Positions 1 to 10,294 of a stretch of 64,000 nucleotides of DNA are shown one piece after another (within the stretch, counting starts at the first letter, position 1; every line of letters starts with the position of its first letter). The notes beneath the pieces were generated by a model. That model was given only the letters and a program-made list of their open reading frames with translations. It was not told where the DNA came from and did not search any database. Source of the DNA: Lethocerus indicus (taxonomy: Eukaryota; Arthropoda; Insecta; Hemiptera; Belostomatidae); contig JACDQD010000005.1 in the NCBI GenBank assembly GCA_019843655.1, forward strand, positions 10,009,575-10,073,574. The letters run 5' to 3'. Position numbers and translations under genes: made by a program.

Positions 1-1499
1 ATCATCTTTTATATACCCAAAGTATCTCTTAAAGTTGATTATTCAGGCCTTGAACGACTAGTATATGAATCAGAAATATCCGCACTTTCTTCTGATAAGT
101 TGTAATGACCTCATTTTCAAAACTGTCCCGAATAGACCGGAAAACATGATAAGTATGATCGATGAATCACAAGGTTTCTGCTACGTGCAAAAACCTATCA
201 ACTATTCATTGCAAATCGGCAGCTTGAACGGTGATTTCTCAATGTGTTTTTTATTTAAATTCTCTCCCAACCTCCCCTTGATTTTCAATCGGAATGCATT
301 TAATTAAATATTGATTTTAAAGTTTCATGCACTACCTAAAAACCGTATACACGGATTGTAGCAGTTTTAATTAAAATTTCCGCTGACACTCGGTGGACGA
401 TCGGATATATCTAATATTCGGTGGGCAAAAATATATCTAGTCAATAATAGAAACAGAGAACGTATTAACGGAATAATGAACAGCATTTACAAAGTTCCCT
501 ATTCTTGCGTATGATAAGTTGGATTGGAGCGCTCACGTCTGAGCCTCTACGGGTTCGACGACTCATCACTAGGTAGCGCTGAGAGCTACTTTTTGGTGTC
601 CCGGTATAAAATGCTTCGTAATAACCAATCCTGTATACGACGGTTTTAATTCAAACAATGCATTCACTTTCACTTTGTTTTGGAATTAAGCTCAGAATAA
701 TTTATAATAATAAATTTATAAAAACATTCAACATTTGACAAGTCCAATATTAACTTTGGGTTAGCTATCGACTCATTATCGACATGAACATCATATTCAC
801 ACTGAAAGGTTAGTTGCCACTAATTGACTGTATCATTGTGTAAATGTCCACTAAATGTGCACAGCGGAGGCCATTAAAATATAAGGCTTCCCTCTACCCC
901 CGGAAAATTCGTCATTCGGCAGATGAAATTCTTTATTCCGTGCAATGGTGTATTTTTATACACTCCGCGATCCTTCAGAGTTCCTTCAAAGACTATTCAG
1001 GATTATACGTTTGGTGTGGAACTATAATTATAGCTAAATAATAATAAAAAAATTGTGCAGCCAATTAACATAAGATTCCGATCCCTCGTATTAATTTTAA
1101 TACCTCGATACGATTACCAAAATTTAACAAATTCTCTTCTGCTTGTGGGATCAGATCGGTTGCCCACCAACGTACGTAAAATTAATGCTACATTAGACTA
1201 GGAGAAATCGGCAGAAGCATACCCCGCAACTATCTTTCAGTTATTAGAACAAAATCTCTTTTAAAATTTCATACTGCTGTTGTTGGATACTGAGAACAAC
1301 TGCAACTTTATGTTGTAAACATTAGGAACCAAAAATGAAACTACCCTAACCCCTCGACTTTTGAAGTATATTGGCGATTTATTCCGAGCTTTGAAAGAAG
1401 GCGATGAACTCGTAGAAGAAGGGAAATAAGAATCTAAAATTAGGCAAAAATGGTGTCCGGTGGTAACACGGTGTTAGAGGAAGAATGGCGCATATGACG
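1..1499. other. AT-rich non-coding DNA upstream of the CpG-rich island
   Basis: No coding region is supported here. Frames are short and of low-complexity composition. The only repeat I can point to is a 27-bp word at 1321-1347 that recurs at 40222-40248. Base composition changes abruptly near 1500, where the GC-rich island starts. This stretch is probably the upstream flank of the gene starting in that island. Confidence 0.6.
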
Positions 1500-1658
1500 T
1501 TGGGACAGAGCGCGTAACCCGGATGGCCGGGAGTGCGATCTTCGACATCCCGGACGGCGATGAAGGATCGACCGAGACCATCACACGAGGGTCATTATTC
1601 GTGGGCCCCGACCTTCCGGCAAGTCAAAAAACCGCCAGTAGAGCACCACTAGCCGCGA

Positions 1659-1693
1659 GTAGTAGAGTAGTAGTAGTAATAGTAGTAGTAGTC

Positions 1694-1730
<37 letters not shown>

Positions 1731-1752
1731 AGGTGGTGGTGGTGGTGTAGTA
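1659..1752. repeat. (AGT)n / (GGT)n trinucleotide microsatellite
   Basis: AGT units, with two interruptions (an extra GA step and a single TCG), run to about 1731 and then change to GGT units up to about 1747. The tract lies at the left edge of the CpG-rich island, upstream of the likely transcription start, so it is expected to be promoter-proximal rather than transcribed. It also explains the valine- and leucine-rich frames on both strands, which are not genes. Confidence 0.9.
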
Positions 1753-1792
1753 TAGGATAGAGGGGGGCGGCAGGGACACCTGTTGCCGGATG

Positions 1793-1814
1793 AGGGAGGG
1801 AGGGAGGAGCGGGG
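1793..1814 (+). other. G-quadruplex-capable tract upstream of the likely start site
   Basis: Three GGG runs separated by single A residues are followed by GGGG after a six-base loop. This meets the usual four-run rule for a DNA G-quadruplex. It sits about 160 bp upstream of the initiator-like TCAGT. Whether it folds is not known. Confidence 0.45.
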
Positions 1815-2105
1815 CGCTCTAGCGGCCGGCTGCGGGACTAAGTGGGAGCGGGTGGGCGGGGCGTGCGCGCGCAGGTCCCGCCCCCGGCCACCGCCCCACC
1901 CGCTGACGCCGCCACCACCGCCGCCGCCGCCACCGCCACCGCCACTCGCACTCACAGTCGGCTCGGGGCCTCAGTGATCTCGCGCCTCGCCCGCAGCATT
2001 CATCGTCGGTACACTCGCAGTGCCCGGCGGCCCCCGTACCGCGCGCCAGTGCCCCCGCCGCCTCCGCCAAGACGGATAGTATCAAGTGAAGTGTTCAGGA
2101 GCGGA

Positions 2106-2294
2106 ATGCGACGCCCGCAGAGCCGTTCCCGCACCTCGCCCCCGACTCTACCGACTTCGGCAGCCCGTCCACACGCCACTGGACGATCGACGGTTTTTCG
2201 GTATCGCCGTCCTGCGCTCGTTCTATCGTTTCCTCTTTCGCCCGGATTTCTCCCCGGCGAGTCGGGGTACGCGTTTCACGGTCGCGCCGCGTAA
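2106..2294 (+). other. Upstream ORF in the leader (62 codons plus stop)
   Basis: The ATG at 2106 opens a 62-codon frame rich in Arg, Ser, Pro and Thr that stops at 2294, well before the proposed main start at 2822. It does not resemble any protein I know. If the leader is transcribed as proposed, this would be the longest upstream ORF. Its composition matches the surrounding CG-rich DNA, so it may have no protein role. Confidence 0.3.
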
Positions 2295-2295
2295 G

Positions 2296-2331
2296 ATGGT
2301 AACGCGGGACGTCGGTAGATGGCGCACGTAG
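2296..2331 (+). other. Short upstream ORF (11 codons)
   Basis: An ATG at 2296 and a TAG at 2329 enclose 11 codons. This frame overlaps the next small upstream ORF, so scanning ribosomes would meet two stops in quick succession. The role in translational control is inferred only. Confidence 0.3.
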
Positions 2332-2357
2332 CCGCTCCGGCGGGCCGCCGAGGGTGA
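2319..2357 (+). other. Short upstream ORF (12 codons), overlapping the previous one
   Basis: The ATG at 2319 lies in a different frame inside the previous small ORF, and the frame ends at TGA 2355-2357. It is meaningful only if the leader is transcribed through this point. Confidence 0.3.
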
Positions 2358-2362
2358 ACTCG

Positions 2363-2370
2363 TTACGTAA
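2363..2370. promoter_or_regulatory. TTACGTAA palindrome (bZIP-type site), copy 1
   Basis: This perfect 8-bp palindrome matches the core bound by PAR-bZIP, E4BP4/Vrille and C/EBP-like factors. Two further copies follow at 2927-2934 and 2952-2959. Confidence 0.4.
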
Positions 2371-2398
2371 GGGAGGCCTGCGGAGGGGGGCGGTAGTA

Positions 2399-2416
2399 GG
2401 GATGGGTGGGTGGGGG
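2399..2416 (+). other. Tight G-quadruplex motif in the leader
   Basis: Four G runs (GGG, GGG, GGG, GGGGG) are separated by loops of two, one and one bases on the plus strand. This is a stable short-loop quadruplex pattern. If transcribed it would lie in the 5' untranslated RNA and could slow ribosome scanning. More G runs follow up to about 2470. Confidence 0.5.
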
Positions 2417-2590
2417 CGGCGCTCGGGGCGGCGGGGAGGCGTGCGCCGGTGCGTGGCCGGTGGTGGGGGCCGGCGGAGAAGTGGGGTGAAAAAGGAGGGA
2501 AAAAGTAGCGCGCGCTGCCCCCACCCCGTTGGGGCCCTCCCGGCCCGACCCGCCCGGCCCTCGCATTCATCGCCCGACCGCCGCACAGTG

Positions 2591-2595
2591 TCCTC

Positions 2596-2633
<38 letters not shown>

Positions 2634-2720
2634 CTTCCCTCTCTCTCTCTCGTTCACTCCCTCTCTTTCTTTCTTTCCTTCTTTCTTTCTTTCTTTCTCT
2701 CTTGCTCCTTCTGCTCCTTT
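2591..2720. repeat. Polypyrimidine microsatellite: (CT)n, CTTT and TTTC units
   Basis: A pure CT run at about 2599-2629 is followed by mixed CTCC, CTTT and TTTC units. Strand asymmetry is nearly complete. It lies inside the CpG-rich island, just before the proposed start codon. It produces long Arg/Glu- or Ser/Leu-rich frames on both strands that should not be called genes. In animals such a tract can serve as a GAGA-factor-type site or can form a triplex; both are inferences here. Confidence 0.9.
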
Positions 2721-2821
2721 CGCTCGCTCGTCCGCTTCGAGCTCGCACTCCTCTATTTCGAGTGTAACGCGGCTTCGGTAGTCGAGTCGTGTTAGTGTTT
2801 TTGGCACACTACCGTGGCGCG

Positions 2822-2858
2822 ATGGGTCCAGCTAGCGGCGTCGCTTCTCCGGAATCAC
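2822..2858 (+). CDS. Proposed first coding exon (start codon plus 12 codons), partial
   Basis: The ATG at 2822 sits in a good initiation context (a purine at -3 and G at +4) at the end of the CpG-rich island. It encodes MGPASGVASPES plus one extra base before a strong donor, CAC|GTAAGT, with GT at 2859-2860. The exon therefore ends in phase 1. An in-frame TAA 57 nt upstream makes this the first Met of its frame. The peptide is too short to identify a family; it is small-residue-rich and is not a convincing signal peptide. I do not recognise the gene. The exon is inferred from island, ATG and donor together. The alternative is that this is untranslated leader and translation begins in a later exon. 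Confidence 0.4.
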
Positions 2859-3840
2859 GTAAGTAAATTTCGACCTTCGGCCGGCCCGTATCCAATTGCG
2901 CTTCGGCCACTCCTTAGCATTAGCGCTTACGTAACCGCCTAGACTCGATTATTACGTAAGGTCTTTTTTGCCTCCTCACCGCTCACCAGTTTCGGGAAAC
3001 GGGTCTCTCCTTTTCGGAACTTGGAACGTGGTCGGTCGTCGGTACTTTGAACTTGGCGGGTTATCGCCCTTTCCTCGGTACGGGGTAACCCCCTGGCACT
3101 CGGTCGCCGCTTATCTCCAATGTCGAGTTGCTTTTCCACTTTCGGGAATTCGGTCTAAATTTTTTTCGAATTCTACGCTTCTATTTGTCTTTTCCCCGTT
3201 CGGATTATTTCCACTGTTTTTTATTTTTGTAAATTTCCGAGTTCGCCGGTCGAGGAACTCGACCCATTACGCACCCTTCTCCGGTACGAGTCTTCCGGTA
3301 AATATATTCCCAATTAGTCGTAAACCGACCTTCCGACATCCACTCTTCGGACTGCGGAGTCTAAGCCTTTTGCTATAGAGTCTTATACCTCAATGTTAAA
3401 CGAATATTATTTTCGCTCTCCCGATCGCCTTAACTACGAGTATACTCGCATTTAAACTTCACAGGTTGTAGAACATTTTGGGAATTACAAAACAAAAAAG
3501 TTCCGACTCCCTTCCATCGATAAAGAACTTAGTCTTTTAGTATCGGATATTCAATGAACTTTACATAAGGATCGGGTATTGGAATTATAAGGTTAACTTA
3601 AATTATTTATTATCGGTTTTTTTTAAACTGACTTAATCCGTTATTGGGCTTATGCGTCGGGAGTTACGATTTAGTTTGCTCAGTGGAGCGACCGGGATCT
3701 CGTAAAATATTTCATTCGAAAATATTTCACAATCGGTTCAGAGTCGTTCCGGTACTCTATTTTTTCTAGCTTCGCGTTTCGTTTAGTTGTATCGAAAAAT
3801 TCGCGTTTCTGTTAATTTTTTTTTCGGTCGGAACAGTTAA
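2859..3840 (+). other. Start of the large intron
   Basis: Downstream of the donor the sequence drops from CpG-dense to mixed composition. It carries two more TTACGTAA palindromes at 2927-2934 and 2952-2959, and the remainder is TTCGG-rich and increasingly AT-rich. No exon with both splice signals is convincing here. Confidence 0.4.
2927..2959. promoter_or_regulatory. Pair of TTACGTAA palindromes, 25 bp apart
   Basis: Perfect copies lie at 2927-2934 and 2952-2959, about 70 bp into the proposed intron. Together with the copy at 2363 this makes three within 600 bp. The 8-mer is expected only about once per 65 kb in random sequence. The spacing start to start (25 bp) is close to two and a half helical turns. 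Confidence 0.45.
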
Positions 3841-4090
3841 TGGTAATTTTAAGAGTTAAGTGTAAGCTGTGTAGTGTAGGGGAGGGTGGGCCGAGCAATA
3901 TGGCCGCCGCGGTGGTCCCCTCCCCGGGGTTTGCCGCCTCCCACCCCGGCCCCCGCCAACTCCTCTCTCTCTCTCACTCTCTATCTCTCCCCGTCTCTCC
4001 CTCTCTCTCTCTCTCTCCTCTGGGCCGAGACAAATTGAAGCCGGATCAGGAGGCCCGCCCCGCTCCCTCGCAACACTTAATGAATGTATA
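3841..4090. other. Second GC-rich block with CT-rich simple sequence
   Basis: A GC-rich patch around an ATGGCCGCC word (3899-3907) leads into imperfect CT repeats at 3961-4020. It could be a promoter-proximal regulatory element. No exon is supported. Confidence 0.35.
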
Positions 4091-4920
4091 AACCCTGGAT
4101 TTGTTGCTCTCTAATAGCTTCTTCCCCGAGACTCTTACGTGTCCCGCGGATCCCAATCGAATTGCTTGTAAGGCAATAAGCGGCCTAATTCCTTTCCCGA
4201 ATCCCTCGTCGAATCTTCTTTTCGAGACTTTTAGACTGCCTGATTGCTTCCTGTTCCTCCCGGCTTAGGACTCCCCCGGATAGGTGGTCCGAATTTACTT
4301 CAATATCCTCCGCCCGTACGATTAACGCCGCGGAAGAGACACTAGTTTTTATAAATTCAATCATTTATATAAGACAAATTACAGAATCACATATAAAGAC
4401 ATCTTTCTCCCGCTAGTCGTCACCATTTGGGTAGAATTATCGTAAATATTAAACCGCGATACTTTTATTATTCTTGTACATTGTTTAATAGTTCGGAATA
4501 TGTAAAATAAAAATGTCCCAGGACTACTACCCTCAAACTGAGGTTAAAATAAAAGTTTTCTATTCCTTACTGTAGAACGTAGTTTTAAAGTTGAACTTAG
4601 CCTTAAATTCAAATAAAGTGCGATTTTCCTATGTAACCCGTTAAAATGAATCTTTAGAAATATGACCCTTCTTCTTCTCCTTACCGGCTACAGGTTTTAG
4701 GATTGTCGTAGACTTAGTATTTTTTTTTAGTATAACCTGCGAATATAGAACATATGGCTTAATATTAGAAGTTTTCTTATATTTTGTGTTTTACGAAATT
4801 TTAAATTTCAAATATATCAGGAACAAGACGCGCCTACCGGACGAGCTGTTTTATAAACCGCCCGTTTTATTTTTTGAGCCCTGCGTTCAGTATTTTACGA
4901 GGCGGTAACCGCGGAAGGAG
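4091..4920. other. AT-rich intronic stretch
   Basis: Mostly AT-rich sequence without simple repeats, hairpins or credible exons. I see nothing specific in it. Confidence 0.5.
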
Positions 4921-5300
4921 ACTTTAGTCCGAAGCATCTCCCACCGGTGATGCCGAGGCTCTCGGGGTTTTTTCACGTATTCTCCGGGCAAAAATGGGGG
5001 TCGGGGTAAGTGGGCGTGTGCGAGCCTCCTCCCCACGATTGGGGAAGTCCCCCGACGAGGGGGTTGCGGCCACCCCCGGCTTACACTTCATCCCCGGGCC
5101 TCCCCCATTCCATAGCCCACCATAGTCCCGCCATGTGCTCGCCCACTCCGACCCTCCTCCTACTTCTCCTCCTCCTCTTGCTCGACAACAAAGATGTCCG
5201 TTTCGTTTCGTCCGTCGGCGTCGTCCACATCTTCCTCTCTGCTCTGGGTAAGTGCCGTTTCCACAATTATCCAACTAAATCCGTACTGATTTTTTAATTT
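4921..5300. other. GC-rich block around the candidate exon
   Basis: A third GC-rich island-like block. Besides the candidate exon it has another perfect GTAAGT donor at 5006, preceded by an in-frame ATG at 4994, and G/C runs that can pair around 5040-5065. CTC/CTT repeats at 5150-5180 account for the leucine run. Confidence 0.35.
5116..5247 (+). CDS. Candidate second coding exon with a poly-leucine hydrophobic segment
   Basis: A pyrimidine-rich stretch ending CCATAG gives an acceptor at 5115. A strong donor, G|GTAAGT, follows with GT at 5248. The 132-nt interval is open in the frame that continues from the phase-1 end of the exon at 2858, and it also ends in phase 1. The joined product would read from the 12-residue start into a Pro/Ser-rich bridge, a run of ten leucines, a charged DNKD patch and a second hydrophobic stretch. 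It also contains its own Met (MCSPTPT...) before the leucines, so it could be an alternative start with a signal-peptide-like or signal-anchor segment. Against it: the leucines come from a CTC/CTT simple repeat, a second frame is also open, and the acceptor is only moderate. Confidence 0.25.
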
Positions 5301-6440
5301 ATTTTCTAATTGCACCTATCGGTCCCGTCTATTTTTTTATAACACACAAGTACATTCCGTTCTACATGGTATTTTACACCTAAAATATTTCTGTCTACAT
5401 ATACTTTTATGTCGCTTGTAGTCTGAGCTGTGTATCTGCATGCTTCTTGTTTCTGTACAGTATCCCGTAAACGCCAATAGATTTTCCGCTTTGAAAACAT
5501 TCCGAATCGACGCGTTAAATTTGTATATGCATTAAGCCGGATAATTTCGCGGCTAATAAAACCGGTCGGAAGCGGTTTTCCAGCGCACTTGTACTCGGAA
5601 CTTCCATTCTACTCGCTCTTGGGCGTTCAATAAAATCCTTTAGGAGACAAGCTAACGAGTGTTGTAAGCCACCGACGTAATAACTGTAATTTTCGAAGCC
5701 CGGCAGACGCCCCCCGCTCCCTCCCGGTACACCTCGGGAGTCCCTCTGTAAATTGATGGCGTAATAAAAATTCAATGTGTAATTACACCGGGTGTAACAA
5801 CTTGTAGTGCCGGTTAATTGCCGGGCTTCCACGGCCGCTTTCCGCCTCTTACAACTTAATGTTGTACATCTATATTTATGCATGTACAAGAATACATTCA
5901 ATTGGAGGGTCTCGAGACCCAGGATAAAGATTATCTCTTTATAAAATAAGAGCATTGCACTCTTATTAGGATATTTATAATAATATGTATTTGTACACTC
6001 CATTTCAATGCTGACCGAATATGTACCGCAGTCGGTTATCCTAAATTCTAATATTTTCCTAAGTAAATCGGTTATGTAAATCGCAATATCGGTTGTTGTC
6101 ATCATTTTTATATCTTCGCGGGTTTTTTCAAACTGCGGTTAGAAATTCCTCGGGAAAATTTATTTCCTCATAACGCCGGGCTGTTCCCGTTCATGGAATT
6201 CTAACCTAGTACATTCCTAATAATTAGTCTCGAATATTTTGCAGTCGCTTCTATAAATATTGTTCCATTGTTGTAATTACGATTTTATTATATATAAATG
6301 ATGCACAAAACTGAACGGGCAATAATTCAGAGATCACTGCTCGCCTCGATGAACTCTACATATTCGCGTCGCTGACTCCGTTCACTAATTACGACGATGG
6401 GTGTAATTTCATTTGAAATTGTTCTCCGATTTGTATAATT
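5301..6440. other. AT-rich intronic stretch with an accidental long minus-strand frame
   Basis: A 196-codon minus-strand frame spans 5515-6105. Its product shows no domain, repeated motif or family I recognise, and no splice sites fit it. It is most likely a chance frame. A short GC-rich patch at 5695-5750 is the only compositional change. Confidence 0.45.
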
Positions 6441-6599
6441 TACTGGGTGCTCGAAAGTTGGTAAACAATCAGAAACTGAAATTGTACGCCGACGTTGTTA
6501 TATAAAGGAGTTGGTAGGCGGCCACCTCTCGGAGCCGGGTCCGAATCCGGGTTGCCCGTCCTAGCATTAGTCCAAGGCAACCGCTTGTTAAACGCCCGA

Positions 6600-6601
<2 letters not shown>

Positions 6602-6645
<44 letters not shown>
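6602..6645. repeat. (CT)22 microsatellite
   Basis: A pure CT run of about 44 bp embedded in mixed-composition sequence. It generates Ser/Leu and Arg/Glu frames on the two strands that are not genes. Confidence 0.95.
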
Positions 6646-6649
<4 letters not shown>

Positions 6650-6845
6650 GGAGCTGTGTGGCAGGGAGTCATTAGATAATGGTGCTGGCCAACCCGCAAG
6701 CATTAATCTATCGGCGCTCCTACTCCGTCTCGAAACGCTCCGATTAGCAGGGCGAGAGCACAACTGTTGCAATCTCGGTACGATTTACAAAACTCTCCTT
6801 CCTTTCTTTCGGTGTCGGGGGAGGAAAAAAATAACGCCGAAATAG

Positions 6846-8290
6846 AGGATATAATAAAATATTAGGGAAATGTACGGGTGACACTCATCAATAAGAAAAA
6901 AATGAGATGGCTCAATCGCGTCACTGTTGAATTTCGTGATGGAGACGTTTCGACGATCTTTTTCGGCTCCCCTTTTTGCCCGCGAAGGCCGAACGCCTTC
7001 GGACGCCTTTCACCGCCACCGGAGTTGAGGCCCACGACACTGTCCCATTCCCCGCCGGTCATATCCATTGCTTCCATATGAAAATATCCCCAGCGAAAAA
7101 TCAAATTATAATAGCGTTAATTAATTCGGCGAAACGTACGGCAGTGTATCCGGTCGTAATTTTTCTTACGATATTATTTTCGTGTAATTTACAGCGGTCC
7201 GAACAGCGAGTGGTTCCTCAAGAGGGCGCCTCTTATCCACCGTTCCCACCAAACCATCACCGCCCCCCGCCTCGCGCGCACTTAAAAGGCCATAAAATCT
7301 GGGGTAGCGACCGATGAGATTGGGTTAAACCGGAAGTGCTCAATTAGATAATTGGGTCCCCCCTTCCCGTTTCTTGCCCTGCGAGTGTGTTCTTCTCCCC
7401 GGTTCGATTTCTGGTGCGTGAGCCCCGCGGGGACTTTCCGCCTCCGCCTCCGCCTCCGTCTCAGCCTCCCCTTCGGACCGTAATTCGATTGAGTTATGAC
7501 TGGGCGGTTAATCACTTCTCTGGGGCCCGCCCTCTTCTCAACGGGATAAGTAAATTCACTTAGGCCGCCGGAGCGTGGCCACAGTCGCGGGGGACCGTCA
7601 AACTTATTTTGCGACGCGATCCTCCTCCTCCTCCTCTCCCCCCCTTACTTCATTTAAAATTAAACCGAGTCTCGCCGTTTATTCCCCCGCGCCCAATATA
7701 AGTAGCTCGGAATGTTCTATGAATCTACGTCCGAATTTGATTATTTTCGCTCGAAATAAACTACCGGTAGAAACAATCAAGGGGGTAGCCGCATACATAG
7801 GGGAGGAATGTCCTTCCATACATTTTTAACCCACCGACATTATATGAAATCGAAAGATAAGCAAACTCTTTCCTCCATTGCCCAAAGTTCAACCAACCCC
7901 CTCTTGTGTCCGTTGGCAAGACTAATCGATAGGAAAGGAACAAGCCCCATTTGTTTCATTACCGCGTTTGTAGTTGAAAATACAGAATACTCTGTAGAAT
8001 AACCCGAAATGCAGATAGCGGTTGGGGTCGAGTATAGGCCGGGCTTTGTTACACCGGGGGTTGCCGGGGGTCGGCCATGACAGTCGGCCGTTCGGCGGAC
8101 ACACATTGATTGGTGGGGATGTTTCACACCCCCGAACACTATTTATAGCTCTCCCCTTTCACCCCCCTACCCCTCCCACACTTTTTTCGGCTGCCATGTT
8201 TTTTTTTCGGTTGGTGGGGAGTGGCCGTTTTCACTTAATTCTTACCGACAACGCGTGTTCGGTAAAACAAAAATGATAAACAATAATTCG
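6846..8290. other. Mosaic non-coding block (ATTA words and CG-rich words)
   Basis: The sequence alternates TTAATTAATT-type words (for example near 7118) with CG-rich stretches, including a CCTCCG hexamer run at 7440-7470 and a CTC run at 7621-7637. This texture, repeated through much of the window, is what I would expect of regulatory or conserved non-coding intron DNA in a developmental gene. That is inference only. No exon is supported. Confidence 0.3.
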
Positions 8291-9340
8291 GAAACACTGC
8301 GTTTTACAGTAAAGTTTGAAATGACTTCTCCAGCTTACAGGCCTGAAATCTCCGCCAGAACTATGGGAATTGGCACCCAAATAATTTTAGATTCTAATTA
8401 AATCGTATAATGAGTAAGTACCTGTCCGCAGAATTATTGTATTGCAGTATTACAATGGAGGGGATACTTCAGGGGCCCGGTCTATAACACAAAAGTCGTT
8501 AATTTTTATTGCTGCGCATTAACGTGGTAATTACACCAGAAAAAGGATGCTCTTAACATAATTCGTACTAAGGATTTTCCGGTTTTAAAAAATAAAAGTC
8601 CGTAATCGTTAAAGGGGGTTACTTTTTAATAAGCGGGGTGGGTAATTAAATGAACTCTCGCGTTGGAAGACATTTTAAATTGCCCTGTAATTGGGACGTC
8701 GATTGAGTTTTTATTGTTAAATACTACTAATCGATACTCGGAGGGGAAACAACTGTCTATGTGTTAAAGCGTTACCTCTTAAATGTAATAGTAAAATAGA
8801 AAAGAAGCTGTAGTACCACGGTTCAAGAATGCGGACATAGAAAACGAAAGAGCTTCCGCCAACTTGTCCCGAACTTCATTTGCATTATGTATCATTAAAT
8901 TTAGAAAAAATGAATAGAAAATGAAAGCATTTAAGTTCGCCTGTCGGCGGGAATTAAACGGTCGCCAGATAGGAACTCGAGATTGGGCGGCCCGAAGCTT
9001 AAGCCTGGGCCGAAAATTGTCGGAAACAATTATTCGACTTAACTTTTATTTTTTTCGTCTTAAGTGAGGTATTTGCTGCAGTTTAGAGCGCGAACCCGTT
9101 ATTAAAAAGGTGTTAAGCCGAGCCATTTTAGTTGATATCGGGGGCTCATTTCAAGAATTCCTTGCTTCGAAACAAGAAGAATGGCCGTTTCGCCGATGGG
9201 GGTATCGACATAGTTCACTTACTTTTTTTAACCTCACAACTCGGAGTACGTTCGTGCGAGGATTTCTATCAATTTTGTTCCGTTCAGACTTCGTCCGAAA
9301 TTTATAAACGGGAGGGCGGGGCGTCGAAAATCGGCATAGA
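8291..9340. other. Mixed-composition intronic stretch with one octamer
   Basis: No exon or repeat is supported. An ATTTGCAT octamer (POU-type site) lies at 8878-8885, the first of four octamers within 2.75 kb. Confidence 0.4.
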
Positions 9341-9351
9341 ATGACTTTTCG

Positions 9352-9379
9352 GTGTGTGTGTGTGTGTGTGTGTGTGTGT
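9352..9379. repeat. (GT)14 microsatellite
   Basis: A pure GT run of about 28 bp followed by GT-rich degenerate sequence to about 9410. Confidence 0.95.
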
Positions 9380-9589
9380 CTGTTGGTGGGCGAGCGCGTG
9401 TGCGTGTTTCGTAAAACTGAAAAGCTAAAAACGGTCGGGGTATTTTTGGCGGAGTGAGACCGGAGCCAAGTACATTCTTCGTGTGTGGACCGCAGGCGGA
9501 GGCAGGAAATGCGCTCGTCTAAAATTAGGTTTGGGCGAAAGAGTGAAACAGAGACGTGAAGTTGCAGTAAAATAAATCAAAGCATTATA

Positions 9590-9590
<1 letters not shown>

Positions 9591-9656
<66 letters not shown>
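9591..9656. repeat. Compound (GT)7(AT)26 microsatellite
   Basis: GT units at 9591-9604 pass directly into a pure AT run to 9656. The AT part is self-complementary and could extrude as a cruciform. A TTACGTAA palindrome follows at 9691-9698. Confidence 0.95.
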
Positions 9657-9658
<2 letters not shown>

Positions 9659-9699
9659 CGTTAGTAATTATTTATTAGGGTTACCAACCGTTACGTAAC

Positions 9700-10290
9700 T
9701 TTCTTTCTCGGGCTGTTTCACAAATTCGTATCCATTTTGTGACCGCATTTCTTATACTTCGTTTCTGCCGACTTGGATTATACACCGGCCGTTTTTAGGA
9801 CGTCGATTAGTCTGGATTTTACGATGGAACCGCTTTGCGGAAGACATGAATCAGAGGGGTTAGGGGAGGTGGGCACGGAATGACCGGGTGACAAATACCC
9901 AGCCACCCCTAGCGAGGGGGTGGATGCCGGGTTGTGGAAATCGGTGGGAGGTCGTCCCAAGTAATGGCGGCCATCTGGGTAGGGTTCGATTCGGCGAGCC
10001 TCCCCCACGCTTCTCCCGATTTGTCATCTTAATGTGCTCGCATCGCCTCCTCCCCAAAACGAATGGCTTCGGCGGTTCGGAATTTGTTTCGCCTTCATTA
10101 GCGCCTTTCCACTCCCCCATCGAATCGGCCGAAATCGCCCGGAGAAATTGGAAACTGGAAATTTAAAGTATCCCCCGTATACTAAGTAGGGCGATCGACT
10201 ACGCGCTCTGCACATAACGCCTAGCGAAGTTAACAAAAGCGCTTGATAAAAAGGCACGGTGTAACTGACACCGCCTGTATGGCATACAAG
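9700..10290. other. Non-coding mosaic with overlapping GGCGGC/GGCCAT words
   Basis: A CG-rich patch at 9880-10010 contains ATGGCGGCCAT at 9964-9974, which carries overlapping Pho/YY1-type cores on both strands. No exon is supported. Confidence 0.3.
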
Positions 10291-10294
10291 CGCG

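Larger units (their letters stand above)
1971..2821 (+). promoter_or_regulatory. Putative 5' leader of the first exon
   Basis: This interval runs from the initiator-like TCAGT (1971-1975) to the base before the proposed start codon. The start site is a guess from the motif and from its position behind the CCG/CCA runs. Transcription could instead begin further downstream, for example after the polypyrimidine tract. The leader would be about 850 nt, GC-rich, with several upstream ATGs and a strong G-quadruplex motif. These features usually mean restrained translation. An in-frame TAA at 2765-2767 lies 57 nt before the proposed start codon, so the reading frame cannot extend upstream of it without another Met. 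Confidence 0.35.
1500..2870 (+). promoter_or_regulatory. CpG-rich promoter/5' exon island
   Basis: This is the most GC- and CpG-rich stretch of comparable length in the window. It contains runs of CCG/CCA at 1909-1945, CG-dense sequence throughout, an initiator-like TCAGT at 1971-1975, a polypyrimidine microsatellite, and finally an ATG followed closely by a strong splice donor. That order (CpG-dense block, long leader, short coding start, GTAAGT donor) is what a metazoan promoter with a first exon looks like. I see no clear TATA box in the island. The plus direction is inferred from the donor at 2859. Divergent transcription from the same island cannot be excluded. Confidence 0.6.

Noticed and set aside
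1523..1955. Poly-Val, poly-Leu and poly-Pro/Gly frames on both strands
   Set aside because: They come from the AGT/GGT and CCG/CCA repeats at the edge of the CpG-rich island.
2095..2807. Minus-strand open frames of 194-217 codons, Arg/Glu-rich
   Set aside because: They run through the CT/CTTT microsatellite and the CpG-rich island. The composition is dictated by simple repeats, with no domain and no start context.
5515..6105. 196-codon minus-strand frame
   Set aside because: No recognisable motif or family, no matching splice sites, in ordinary intronic sequence. A frame of this size is tolerable by chance in 64 kb.
6530..6560. tRNA-like B box (GGGTCCGAATCCGGG)
   Set aside because: The core differs from the consensus and no A box or cloverleaf can be drawn.
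9975..10000. B-box-like GGGTTCGATTC
   Set aside because: The flanks do not pair and no A box is present.
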